From Glandiceps talaboti (Eukaryota > Hemichordata > Enteropneusta > Spengelidae): 64,000 nucleotides of DNA. This document shows, piece after piece, positions 48,170-60,131 of the stretch. The number at the start of each line of letters is the position of its first letter. The stretch's first letter is position 1. Location: NCBI RefSeq assembly GCF_964340395.1, contig NC_135554.1, positions 1,124,001-1,188,000 on the forward strand, in the 5' to 3' direction. Made by a program: the position numbers and the translations under genes. The notes under the pieces were generated by a model. That model was not told the DNA's origin. It was given only the letters and a program-made list of their open reading frames with translations, and searched no databases.

Positions 48170-51100
48170 ATACTAGTTCCTGGTGCCCCCCCCCTCCCCC
48201 ACACAAGGAACTATAAGGTACACTTAGTTCCTGGTGCCCCCCTCCCCCACACAAGGAACTATTAGGTACACTTAGTTCCTGGTGCCCCCCCTCCCCCACA
48301 CAAAGGAACTATTGGGTACACTTAGTTCCTGGTGCCCCCCTCCCCCACACAAGGAACTATTAGGTACACTTAGTTCCTGGTGCCCCCCTCCCCCCACACA
48401 AAGGAACTATTGGGTACACTAGTTAAACTAGTTTCTAGTGCCCCCCCCCCTTCCCCCACACAAAGGAACTATTGGGTACACTAGTTAAACCAGTTTCTAG
48501 TGCCCCTCCTCTTCCCCCACACAAAGGAACTATTGGGTACACTAGTTAAACCAGTTTCTAGTGCCCCTCCCCTTCCCCCACACAAAGGAACTATTGGGTA
48601 CACTAGTTAAACTAGTTTCTAGTGCCCCCCCTCCCCAACTCAAAGGAACTATTGGGTACACTAGTTAAACTAGTTTCTAGTGCCCCCCCCTCCCCCACAC
48701 AAAGGAACTATTGGGTACACTAGTTAAACCAGTTTCTAGTGCCCCTCCCCTTCCCCCACACAAAGGACCTATTGGGTACACTAGTTAAACTAGTTTCTAG
48801 TGCCCCCCTCCCCTTCCCCCACACAAAGGAACTATTGGGTACACTAGTTACACTAGTTTCTAATGCCCCCCCCCCCCCACACACAAAGGAACTATTGGGT
48901 ACACTAGTTAAACTAGTTTCTAGTGCCCCCGCCCCTCCCCAACACAAAGGAACTATTGGGTACACTAGTTAAACTAGTTTCTAGTGCCCCCCCCCAAACA
49001 CAAAGGAACTATTGGGTACACTAGTTAAACTAGTTTCTAGTGCCCCTCCCCAACACAAAGGAACTATTGGGTACACTAGTTAAACTAGTTTCTAGTGCCC
49101 CCCTCCCCCACACAAAGGAACTATTGGGTACACTAGTTTCTAATGCCCCCCCCCCCTCCCCCACACAAAGGAACTATTGGGTACACTAGTTAAACTAGTT
49201 TCTAATGCCCCCCCCTTCCCCCACACAAAGGAACTATTGGGTACACTAGTTAAACTAGTTTCTAGTGCCCCCCCCCTCCCCCACACAAAGGAACTATTGG
49301 GTACACTGGTTAAACTAGTTTCTAATGCCCCCCCCCCTTCCCCCACACAAAGGAACTATTGGGTACACTAGTTAAACCAGTTTCTAGTGCCCCCTCCCCT
49401 TCCCCCACACAAAGGAACTATTGGGTACACTAGTTAAACTAGTTTCTAGTGTCCCCTTCCCCACACAAAGGAACTATTGGGTACACTAGTTAAACCAGTT
49501 TCTAGTGCCCCCTCCCCTTCCCCCACACAAAGGAACTATTGGGTACACTAGTTAAACTAGTTTCTAGTGCCCCCCCTCCCCCACACAAAGGAACTATTGG
49601 GTACACCAGTTAAAATAGTTTCTAGTGCCCCCCCCCTTCCCCCACACAAAGGAACGATTGGGTACACTAGTTAAACCAGTTTCTAGTGCCCCCTCCCCTT
49701 CCCCCACACAAAGGAACTATTGGGTACACTAGTTAAACCAGTTTCTAGTGCCCCCTCCCCTTCCCCCACACAAAGGAACTATTGGGTACACTAGTTAAAC
49801 CAGTATCTATTGCCCCCTCCCCTTCCCCCACACAAAGGAACTATTGGGTACACTAGTTAAACCAGTTTCTAGTGCCCCCTCCCCTTCCCCCACACAAAGG
49901 AACTATTGGGTACACTAGTTACACTAGTTTCTAATGCCCCCCCTCCCCCACACAAAGGAACTATTGGGTACACTAGTTAAACTAGTTTCTAATGCCCCCC
50001 CCCTTCCCCCACACAAAGGAACTATTGGGTACACTAGTTAAACTAGTTTCTTGTGCCCCCCCCCTCCCCCACACAAAGGAACTATTGGGTACACTGGTTA
50101 AACTAGTTTCTAATGCCCCCCCCCCCCTTCCCCCACACAAAGGAACTATTGGGTACACTGGTTAAACCAGTTTCTAGTGCCCCCTCCCCTTCCCCCACAC
50201 AAAGGAACTATTGGGTACACTAGTTACACTAGTTTCTAATGCCCCCCTCCCCCACACAAAGGAACTATTGGGTACACTAGTTAAACTAGTTTCTAATGCC
50301 CCCCCCCTTCCCCCACACAAAGGAACTATTGGGTACACTAGTTAAACTAGTTTCTTGTGCCCCCCCCCTCCCCCACACAAAGGAACTATTGGGTACACTG
50401 GTTAAACTAGTTTCTAATGCGCCCCCCCCCCCTTCCCCCACACAAAGGAACTATTGGGTACACTAGTTAAACCAGTTTCTAGTGTCCCCTTCCCCACACA
50501 AAGGAACTATTGGGTACACTAGTTAAACCAGTTTCTAGTGCCCCCCCCCCCCCATCCCCCACACAAAGGAACTATTGGGTACACCAGTTAAAATAGTTTC
50601 TAGTGCCCTCCCCCTTCCCCCACACAAAGGAACGATTGGGTACACTAGTTAAACCAGTTTCTAGTGCACCCCCCCCCCTCCCCCACACAAAGGAACTATT
50701 GGGTACACCAGTTAAAAAAGTTTCTAGTGCCCCCCCCCCCTTCCCCCACACAAAGGAACTATTGGGTACACCAGTTAAAATAGTTTCTAGTGCCCCCCCC
50801 CTTCCCCCACACAAAGGAACTATTGGGTACACTAGTTAAAACAGTTTCTAGTACCCCCTTCCCCCACACAAAGGAACTATTGGGTACACTAGTTAAACCA
50901 GTTTCTAGTGCCCCTCCTCTTCCCCCACACAAAGGAACTATTGGGTACACTAGTTAAACCAGTTTCTAGTGCCCCTCCCCTTCCCCCACACAAAGGAACT
51001 ATTGGGTACACTAGTTAAACTAGTTTCTAGTGCCCCCCCCCCCTCCCCAACTCAAAGGAACTATTGGGTACACTAGTTAAACTAGTTTCTAGTGCCCCCC

Positions 51101-54100
51101 CCCCCTCCCCCACACAAAGGAACTATTGGGTACACTAGTTAAACTAGTTTCTAGTGTCCCCTTCCCCACACAAAGGAACTATTGGGTACACTAGTTAAAC
51201 CAGTTTCTAGTGCCCCCCCCCCCATCCCCCACACAAAGGAACTATTGGGTACACCAGTTAAAATAGTTTCTAGTGCCCTCCCCCTTCCCCCACACAAAGG
51301 AACGATTGGGTACACTAGTTAAACCAGTTTCTAGTGCACCCCCCCTCCCCCACACAAAGGAACTATTGGGTACACCAGTTAAAATAGTTTCTAGTGCCCC
51401 CCCCCCTTCCCCCACACAAAGGAACTATTGGGTACACCAGTTAAACAAGTTTCTAGTGTCCCCTTCCCCACACAAAGGAACTATTGGGTACACTAGTTAA
51501 ACCAGTTTCTAGTGCCCCCCCCCCATCCCCCACACAAAGGAACTATTGGGTACACCAGTTAAAATAGTTTCTAGTGCCCTCCCCCTTCCCCCACACAAAG
51601 GAACGATTGGGTACACTAGTTAAACCAGTTTCTAGTGCACCCCCCCTCCCCCACACAAAGGAACTATTGGGTACACCAGTTAAAATAGTTTCTAGTGCCC
51701 CCCCCCCTTCCCCCACACAAAGGAACTATTGGGTACACTAGTTAAAACAGTTTCTAGTACCCCCTTCCCCCACACAAAGGAACTATTGGGTACACTAGTT
51801 AAACTAGTTTCTAGTGCCCCCCCCCCCCATCCCCCACACAAAGGAACTATTGGGTACACTAGTTAAACTAGTTTATAGTGCCCCCCCCTTCCCCCACACA
51901 AAGGAACTATTGGGTACACCAATTAAACAAGTTTCTAGTGCCCCCCCCCCTTCCCCCACATAAAGGAACTATTGGGTACACTGGTTAAACTAGTTTCTAG
52001 TGCCCCCCCCCTCCCCCACACAAAAGAACTATTGGGTACACTAGTTAAACTAGTTTCTAGTGCCCCCCCCTCCCCCACACAAAGGAACTATTGGGTACAC
52101 TGGTTAAACTAGTTTCTAGTGCCCCCCCCCCTCCCCCACACAAAGGAACTATTGGGTACACTGGTTAAACTAGTTTCTAGTGCCCCCCCCCTCCCCCACA
52201 CAAAGGAACTATTTGGTACACTGGTTAAACTAGTTTCTAGTGCCCCCCTCTCCCTTCCCCCAAACAAAGGAACTATTGGGTACACTAGTTAAACCAGTTT
52301 CTAGTGCCACCCCCCCTCTTCCCCCACACAAAGGAACTATTGGGTACACTAGTTAAACTAGTTTCTAGTGCCCCCCTCCCCCACACAAAGGAACTATTGG
52401 GTACACTAGTTAAACTAGTTTCTAGTGCCCCCCCCCTCCCCTTCCCCCACACAAAGGAACTATTGGGTACACTAGTTAAACTAGTTTCTAGTGCCCCTCC
52501 CCTTCCCCACACAAAGGAACTATTGGGTACACTAGTTAAACTAGTTTCTAGTGCCCCCCCCCTCCCCCATACAAAGGAACTATTGGGTACACTAGTTAAA
52601 CTAGTTTCTAGTGCCCCCCCCTTCCCCCACACAAAGGAACTATTGGGTACACTAGTTAAACTAGTTTTTAGTGCCTCCCCCCTCCCCCACACAAAGGAAC
52701 TATTGGGTACACTAGTTAAACTAGTTTCTAGTGCCCCCCCTCCCCCACACAAAGGAACTATTGGGTACACTAGTTAAACTAGTTTCTAGTGCCCCTCCCC
52801 TTCCCCCACACAAAGGAACTATTGGGTACACTAGTTAAACTAGTTTCTAGTGCCCCCCCCCCCCCACACACACAAAGGAACTATTGGGTACACCAGTTAA
52901 ACTAGTTTCTAGTGCCCCCCCCCCCCACACACAAAGGAACTATTGGGTACACTAGTTAAACTAGTTTCTAGTGCCCCCGCCCCTCCCCAACACAAAGGAA
53001 CTATTGGGTACACTAGTTAAACTAGTTTCTAGTGCCCCCCCCCCAAACACAAAGGAACTATTGGGTACACTAGTTAAACTAGTTTCTAGTGCCCCTCCCC
53101 AACACAAAGGAACTATTGGGTACACTAGTTAAACTAGTTTCTAGTGCCCCCCTCCCCCACACAAAGGAACTATTGGGTACACTAGTTTCTAATGCCCCCC
53201 CCTCCCCCACACAAAGGAACTATTGGGTACACTAGTTAAACTAGTTTCTAATGCCCCCCCCTTCCCCCACACAAAGGAACTATTGGGTACACTAGTTAAA
53301 CTAGTTTCTAGTGCCCCCCCCCCTCCCCCACACAAAGGAACTATTGGGTACACTGGTTAAACTAGTTTCTAATGCCCCCCCCCCCCCTTCCCCCACACAA
53401 AGGAACTATTGGGTACACTAGTTAAACCAGTTTCTAGTGCCCCCTCCCCTTCCCCCACACAAAGGAACTATTGGGTACACTAGTTAAACTAGTTTCTAGT
53501 GTCCCCTTCCCCACACAAAGGAACTATTGGGTACACTAGTTAAACCAGTTTCTAGTGCCCCCTCCCCTTCCCCCACACAAAGGAACTATTGGGTACACTA
53601 GTTAAACTAGTTTCTAGTGCCCCCCCTCCCCCACACAAAGGAACTATTGGGTACACCAGTTAAAATAGTTTCTAGTGCCCCCCCCTTCCCCCACACAAAG
53701 GAACGATTGGGTACACTAGTTAAACCAGTTTCTAGTGCCCCCTCCCCTTCCCCCACACAAAGGAACTATTGGGTACACTAGTTAAACCAGTTTCTAGTGC
53801 CCCCTCCCCTTCCCCCACACAAAGGAACTATTGGGTACACTAGTTAAACCAGTATCTATTGCCCCCTCCCCTTCCCCCACACAAAGGAACTATTGGGTAC
53901 ACTAGTTAAACCAGTTTCTAGTGCCCCCTCCCCTTCCCCCACACAAAGGAACTATTGGGTACACTAGTTACACTAGTTTCTAATGCCCCCCCTCCCCCAC
54001 ACAAAGGAACTATTGGGTACACTAGTTAAACTAGTTTCTAATGCCCCCCCCCCCTTCCCCCACACAAAGGAACTATTGGGTACACTAGTTAAACTAGTTT

Positions 54101-57100
54101 CTTGTGCCCCCCCCCTCCCCCACACAAAGGAACTATTGGGTACACTGGTTAAACTAGTTTCTAATGCCCCCCCCCCTTCCCCCACACAAAGGAACTATTG
54201 GGTACACTGGTTAAACCAGTTTCTAGTGCCCCCTCCCCTTCCCCCACACAAAGGAACTATTGGGTACACTAGTTACACTAGTTTCTAATGCCCCCCTCCC
54301 CCACACAAAGGAACTATTGGGTACACTAGTTAAACTAGTTTCTAATGCCCCCCCCCCTTCCCCCACACAAAGGAACTATTGGGTACACTAGTTAAACTAG
54401 TTTCTTGTGCCCCCCCCCTCCCCCACACAAAGGAACTATTGGGTACACTGGTTAAACTAGTTTCTAATGCGCCCCCCCCCCTTCCCCCACACAAAGGAAC
54501 TATTGGGTACACTAGTTAAACCAGTTTCTAGTGTCCCCTTCCCCACACAAAGGAACTATTGGGTACACTAGTTAAACCAGTTTCTAGTGCCCCCCCCCCC
54601 ATCCCCCACACAAAGGAACTATTGGGTACACCAGTTAAAATAGTTTCTAGTGCCCTCCCCCTTCCCCCACACAAAGGAACGATTGGGTACACTAGTTAAA
54701 CCAGTTTCTAGTGCACCCCCCCCCTCCCCCACACAAAGGAACTATTGGGTACACCAGTTAAAAAAGTTTCTAGTGCCCCCCCCCCCTTCCCCCACACAAA
54801 GGAACTATTGGGTACACCAGTTAAAATAGTTTCTAGTGCCCCCCCCCCTTCCCCCACACAAAGGAACTATTGGGTACACTAGTTAAAACAGTTTCTAGTA
54901 CCCCCTTCCCCCACACAAAGGAACTATTGGGTACACTAGTTAAACCAGTTTCTAGTGCCCCTCCTCTTCCCCCACACAAAGGAACTATTGGGTACACTAG
55001 TTAAACCAGTTTCTAGTGCCCCTCCCCTTCCCCCACACAAAGGAACTATTGGGTACACTAGTTAAACTAGTTTCTAGTGCCCCCCCCCTCCCCAACTCAA
55101 AGGAACTATTGGGTACACTAGTTAAACTAGTTTCTAGTGCCCCCCCCCCTCCCCCACACAAAGGAACTATTGGGTACACTAGTTAAACTAGTTTCTAGTG
55201 TCCCCTTCCCCACACAAAGGAACTATTGGGTACACTAGTTAAACCAGTTTCTAGTGCCCCCCCCCCCATCCCCCACACAAAGGAACTATTGGGTACACCA
55301 GTTAAAATAGTTTCTAGTGCCCTCCCCCTTCCCCCACACAAAGGAACGATTGGGTACACTAGTTAAACCAGTTTCTAGTGCACCCCCCCTCCCCCACACA
55401 AAGGAACTATTGGGTACACCAGTTAAAATAGTTTCTAGTGCCCCCCCCCTTCCCCCACACAAAGGAACTATTGGGTACACCAGTTAAACAAGTTTCTAGT
55501 GTCCCCTTCCCCACACAAAGGAACTATTGGGTACACTAGTTAAACCAGTTTCTAGTGCCCCCCCCCCATCCCCCACACAAAGGAACTATTGGGTACACCA
55601 GTTAAAATAGTTTCTAGTGCCCTCCCCCTTCCCCCACACAAAGGAACGATTGGGTACACTAGTTAAACCAGTTTCTAGTGCACCCCCCCTTCCCCACACA
55701 AAGGAACTATTGGGTACACCAGTTAAAATAGTTTCTAGTGCCCCCCCCCTTCCCCCACACAAAGGAACTATTGGGTACACTAGTTAAAACAGTTTCTAGT
55801 ACCCCCTTCCCCCACACAAAGGAACTATTGGGTACACTAGTTAAACTAGTTTCTAGTGCCCCCCCCCCATCCCCCACACAAAGGAACTATTGGGTACACT
55901 AGTTAAACTAGTTTATAGTGCCCCCCCCCTTCCCCCACACAAAGGAACTATTGGGTACACCAATTAAACAAGTTTCTAGTGCCCCCCCCCCTTCCCCCAC
56001 ATAAAGGAACTATTGGGTACACTGGTTAAACTAGTTTCTAGTGCCCCCCCCCCCCTCCCCCACACAAAAGAACTATTGGGTACACTAGTTAAACTAGTTT
56101 CTAGTGCCCCCCCCCCTCCCCCACACAAAGGAACTATTGGGTACACTGGTTAAACTAGTTTCTAGTGCCCCCCCCCTCCCCCACACAAAGGAACTATTGG
56201 GTACACTGGTTAAACTAGTTTCTAGTGCCCCCCCCCCTCCCCCACACAAAGGAACTATTTGGTACACTGGTTAAACTAGTTTCTAGTGCCCCCCTCTCCC
56301 TTCCCCCAAACAAAGGAACTATTGGGTACACTAGTTAAACCAGTTTCTAGTGCCACCCCCCCTCTTCCCCCACACAAAGGAACTATTGGGTACACTAGTT
56401 AAACTAGTTTCTAGTGCCCCCCTCCCCCACACAAAGGAACTATTGGGTACACTAGTTAAACTAGTTTCTAGTGCCCCCCCCCTCCCCTTCCCCCACACAA
56501 AGGAACTATTGGGTACACTAGTTAAACTAGTTTCTAGTGCCCCTCCCCTTCCCCACACAAAGGAACTATTGGGTACACTAGTTAAACTAGTTTCTAGTGC
56601 CCCCCCCCCCTCCCCCATACAAAGGAACTATTGGGTACACTAGTTAAACTAGTTTCTAGTGCCCCCCCCTTCCCCCACACAAAGGAACTATTGGGTACAC
56701 TAGTTAAACTAGTTTTTAGTGCCTCCCCCCTCCCCCACACAAAGGAACTATTGGGTACACTAGTTAAACTAGTTTCTAGTGCCCCCCCTCCCCCACACAA
56801 AGGAACTATTGGGTACACTAGTTAAACTAGTTTCTAGTGCCCCTCCCCTTCCCCCACACAAAGGAACTATTGGGTACACTAGTTAAACTAGTTTCTAGTG
56901 CCCCCCCCCCCACACACACACAAAGGAACTATTGGGTACACCAGTTAAACTAGTTTCTAGTGCCCCCCCCCCCCACACACACACACAAAGGAACTATTGG
57001 GTACACTAGTTAAACTAGTTTCTAGTGCCCCCCCCCCCACACACACACAAAGGAACTATTGGGTACACTAGTTAAACTAGTTTCTAGTGCCCCCCCCCCC

Positions 57101-57400
57101 TCCCCCACACAAAGGAACTATTGGGTACACTAGTTAAACTAGTTTCTAATGCCCCCCCCCCCCCTCCCCCACACAAAGGAACTATTGGGTACACTAGTTA
57201 AACTAGTTTCTAGTGCCCCCCCCCCTCCCCCACACAAAGGAACTATTGGGTACACTAGTTAAACTAGTACGTTTCTAGTGCCCCCCCTCCCCCACACAAA
57301 GGAACTATTGGGTACACTAGTTAAACTAGTTTCTAGTGCCCCCCCCCCCTCCCCCACACAAAGGAACTATTGGGTACACTAGTTAAACTAGTTTCTAATG
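48170..57400. repeat. 9.2-kb C-rich satellite of 59-60-bp units with 4.05-kb internal duplication
   Basis: About 150 units, each with aaaggaactattgggtacac, tagttaaactagtttctagt, gcc and a pyrimidine tract of C with a few T, then ccacac. The first five or so units differ (acacttagttcctggtgccc), marking the array's edge. Rare variants recur about 4.05 kb apart: cagtatctat at 49801 and 53850, gttaaaaaag at 50711 and 54757, gtttatagtg at 51871 and 55911, agtttttagt at 52663 and 56711. So 48.85-52.9 kb was copied as 52.9-56.9 kb, and most differences are C-tract length. Smaller blocks of about 300 bases are also repeated (51.18-51.78 kb). All frames across it are artefacts. Confidence 0.97.
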
Positions 57401-57648
57401 CCGGGGAGGCATTAAATCCTAGGACTGAGTGCCTGGGTGACAGTATATTGTAGTTCTTGCCTCACAGGCACTAAGGAGGAAGGATACTAGGAACTAAGCT
57501 TGTCAATGGTATGGAGCTGTGGCTATACTGCTCATCTACAATGCACATGATCACAGATACCCACATCATGGAATGGCTAAACAGGTAGCTAATGGCTTTT
57601 ATCATGAATTCAGCCAATAGCTTGTACTATAACTTTGTTGTAGCTTAC

Positions 57649-57732
57649 CTCCAGTATCTGATCTCCAGCCCATAATCTACCATCTCTAGCAGCTGCCCCA
57701 TCTTCATACACTTCATGTACAATTATAGCACC
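57649..57732 (-). CDS. MPDZ: MPDZ/PATJ-like exon B: core of PDZ10-like domain
   Basis: An 84-bp exon too short for an ORF scan, found by its splice sites (GTAG acceptor, GTAAGC donor on the minus strand) and by its protein. It encodes 28 residues reading [18 protein letters not shown] then [10 protein letters not shown], the beta3-alphaA-beta4 part of a PDZ fold. It is in phase 0 at both ends, so it joins exon A (ending ADTLL) and exon C (beginning VNSEDL) without a break. The [13 protein letters not shown] sequence across the B/C junction is the usual PDZ signature. It lies 250 bases right of the end of the 9.2-kb C-rich satellite, which therefore sits in the following intron. Nothing in the exon looks damaged. 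Confidence 0.93.
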
Positions 57733-57900
57733 CTACAAATATACACAGCAAATTGAATTCTTAAGTTTCAAGTCTCAGAAATTTATCAACAACATTGCCC
57801 CCAACATTTCAACTTAATACCATAATTCATAGATTATTTTGGTGACAAATATCTGGCCATCATTTACAAAGTGGTCATCACGAAGGTTACAAAACAAAAA

Positions 57901-58839
57901 TACCGCCAATGGCGTTGTAGCACAACTGTACAGTTTTTAAAAATGTTTATCCATATGCTAGTCCATGCTAACAATAAGTGTTCATTTGGTGAATGACTAT
58001 CCAGTTGCCTATCCAACCATGTTGCTATCTTTACGATATATGCTATAATTTGGCTGTTACTATGGACGTGGTCATGGTTGCTAGGGTATTTGCATAAAAT
58101 TTTTGAATGTTTACTCTTTTGCCTACCAGATGATGTTGTTATTTGACCAAAATATAATACCATTTGGTTGTTGCTAAGGGCGTGGTCATGGTCGCTAGGG
58201 CCAATTTTGTCAAAATATTTTTAAGAAAATCTGCAGAATAACAGTTTCAAAAACATCTCGCCAAGTTTCAGACTCAGTGACCAAGTACTTTTTGAGATAT
58301 AAGATTTTGACCAAAGTTGAACATTTTTACACCTAATTTGCATGGAATCATTGTATGCTTAATATTTCTTCATCCATACATCCCTAGATGCATTCCCATT
58401 AAATTTCAGCCCAATCTGCTCAGTAGTTTTCGAATTATAGATTTTCAACCAAAAAGACACATTTTAGCCCTAATTTGCATATCACTGATGGAATCATCAT
58501 GTCATGAACAAATCTTACTTTCTACCCCCTTAAGAATGTTCCCACCAAATTTCGCACCAATCTGCCCAGTAGTTTCTGAGTTTAAGTTTTTTGACCAAAA
58601 ATCACATTTTTTGACCCAAATCACACACCTGTGATGCTATCATTTTGATTTGAACAATTTCCCAACTAGACACCCAAGGTAATGGACCCACCAAATATCA
58701 TGGCAATCGGTTCAGCAGTTTTTGACTTTAAGTTGTTTACACACACACACGCACACACACACATCCACACACACACACACAGACAGACAGACGCCGGGCG
58801 ATCCCTATAGCAGTACTGAACCTCAGTTCAGTTGTGCTA
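57901..58839 (+). mobile_element. Family T, second full-length copy
   Basis: Begins taccgccaatggcgttgtag cacaactg and ends with (CA)n, (CAGA)n, cgccgggcgatccctatagc, agtactgaacctcagttcag and ttgtgcta at 58839. About 920 bases, shorter than the 40.66 kb copy because the left gtgtggtcat-type blocks are fewer. Interior blocks aatttgcatatcactgatgg and accaccaaatatcatggcaa are the same. Confidence 0.85.
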
Positions 58840-59139
58840 AAAAGTGATGTGCATACATGTATATGAACTATATGTCTCTGACCTTTGTGCCACATTTGTT
58901 TGAAATCAGTCGATGTACATATCAGAGCTGTGCACACACACTATGATAATTTTTGGCTATTTGACCTTGAAGATAGAGATCAATGTCACAGGTTAATGAG
59001 GTGGACACATGTTGAGGTCCTAGAGGGTCTTCCCCTAGAAGCCCTGGAGATTTTTTACTCTGAAAAGTCATTTCCAAGCTTTACAAGACAGCACCAACAT
59101 GTAAAAAGCAACTACATAGAGTTGAAAATAAAAATGGGC

Positions 59140-59827
59140 TTATAACATTGGTATAGGGGCATTAATATTGCATGTACAGTAAAGTCACTCGTAACTTTAG
59201 GTGGTCATACCTAGTGTATAATAGAAACTGGAATCTGATGAGATGTGGTGATTTGTAGTGTCAATCACATGTAGTGTCCGAAATAGAAAGTGTATTAATC
59301 CCTTCTTACAAGTTCAAACTGAAGAGTAGAACAAGTTAGATTAACTCACTATCTATAAAGATATCAGTAGTCCGTGTACATGGTCGTGTGGTGCATGATC
59401 GACCCCAAAACTTATCTTTGGCCGATTGTAACAACGACACGATTTATCTGAAGTTTGTTAAATGATTGCCGAGTAAAACGGCCGGTTGAAAGTTCGCGTT
59501 GCCGTACGGTTGTGTCCCAGGGGTTGTGTGTTCTGTTACAAACATGCATTGTCAATACCTCGCGGTGGATGGAGATCTAGCACTTCGCCACTTTTTGACA
59601 AAGTGCTAGATCTAGCACTTCGTCAGTTTTCGCTAAAGTGCTAGATCTAGCACTTTGTCAAAAAGTGGCGAAGTGCTAGATCTAGCACTTTGCCCCGCAA
59701 CTGTTCCAATTTTGAATTCTTTGTTACATGCCAAACTGCAATATAAGTTTAGCATGATTGTGAAACAGCCAAGTACTTACATGACATGTTCTATAACTAG
59801 AGTGGCAGCTAGGTAATTATACATGTT

Positions 59828-59860
<33 letters not shown>

Positions 59861-60060
59861 TTTGAACGCTTACATGAAGTAATATTAAAGAATTGATGTA
59901 AGAAACAGGGATAAGAACAAATATTTACATGACTTTTTGTACGTACCACATTTCAGACAAGGCTATATGTCATTGTACAAAAGGATTTTTTTCCTTCCAT
60001 CACAATCCAAAACACAATGGACCCCCCCCCCCCCTCCACAATTTATTTTCAAAACAACAT
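59140..60060. repeat. Interspersed repeat shared with 45.85-46.42 kb, copy 2
   Basis: Same order of blocks as copy 1 (ataacattggtataggggca, ggtggtcatacctagtgtat, gtagtgtccgaaatagaaag, gtgaaacagccaagtactta, cacaatggacccccccc). Between about 59375 and 59715 it carries extra sequence absent from copy 1, including the large palindrome. A (TATGTA)n run is at 59829-59860. Confidence 0.85.
59574..59682. repeat. Perfect palindrome, 47-bp arms and 15-base loop
   Basis: 59574-59620 is exactly reversed at 59636-59682, loop cgtcagttttcgcta. Each arm contains the 20-bp palindrome aagtgctagatctagcactt; full copies of that word are at 59601-59620, 59636-59655 and 59671-59690, and a partial one opens the left arm at 59574. 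Confidence 0.95.
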
Positions 60061-60131
60061 GATTAATTACATGTATGGTGTGATTAATAACTAGCACAGC
60101 TATCAGATATTGTACGTCACTTTACCAATTA

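Noticed and set aside
48720-56818. Gly/Ser/Leu-rich frames of 60-160 codons
   Set aside because: Satellite translation; they break wherever a C-tract changes length.
48170-57400. CRISPR-like pattern of repeated units separated by variable tracts
   Set aside because: The variable parts are C-tract length changes, not unique spacers, and the DNA is metazoan.
57395-57500. Array edge gccggggaggcattaaatcc as a possible recombination site
   Set aside because: Only one copy and no matching sequence at the other edge of the satellite.
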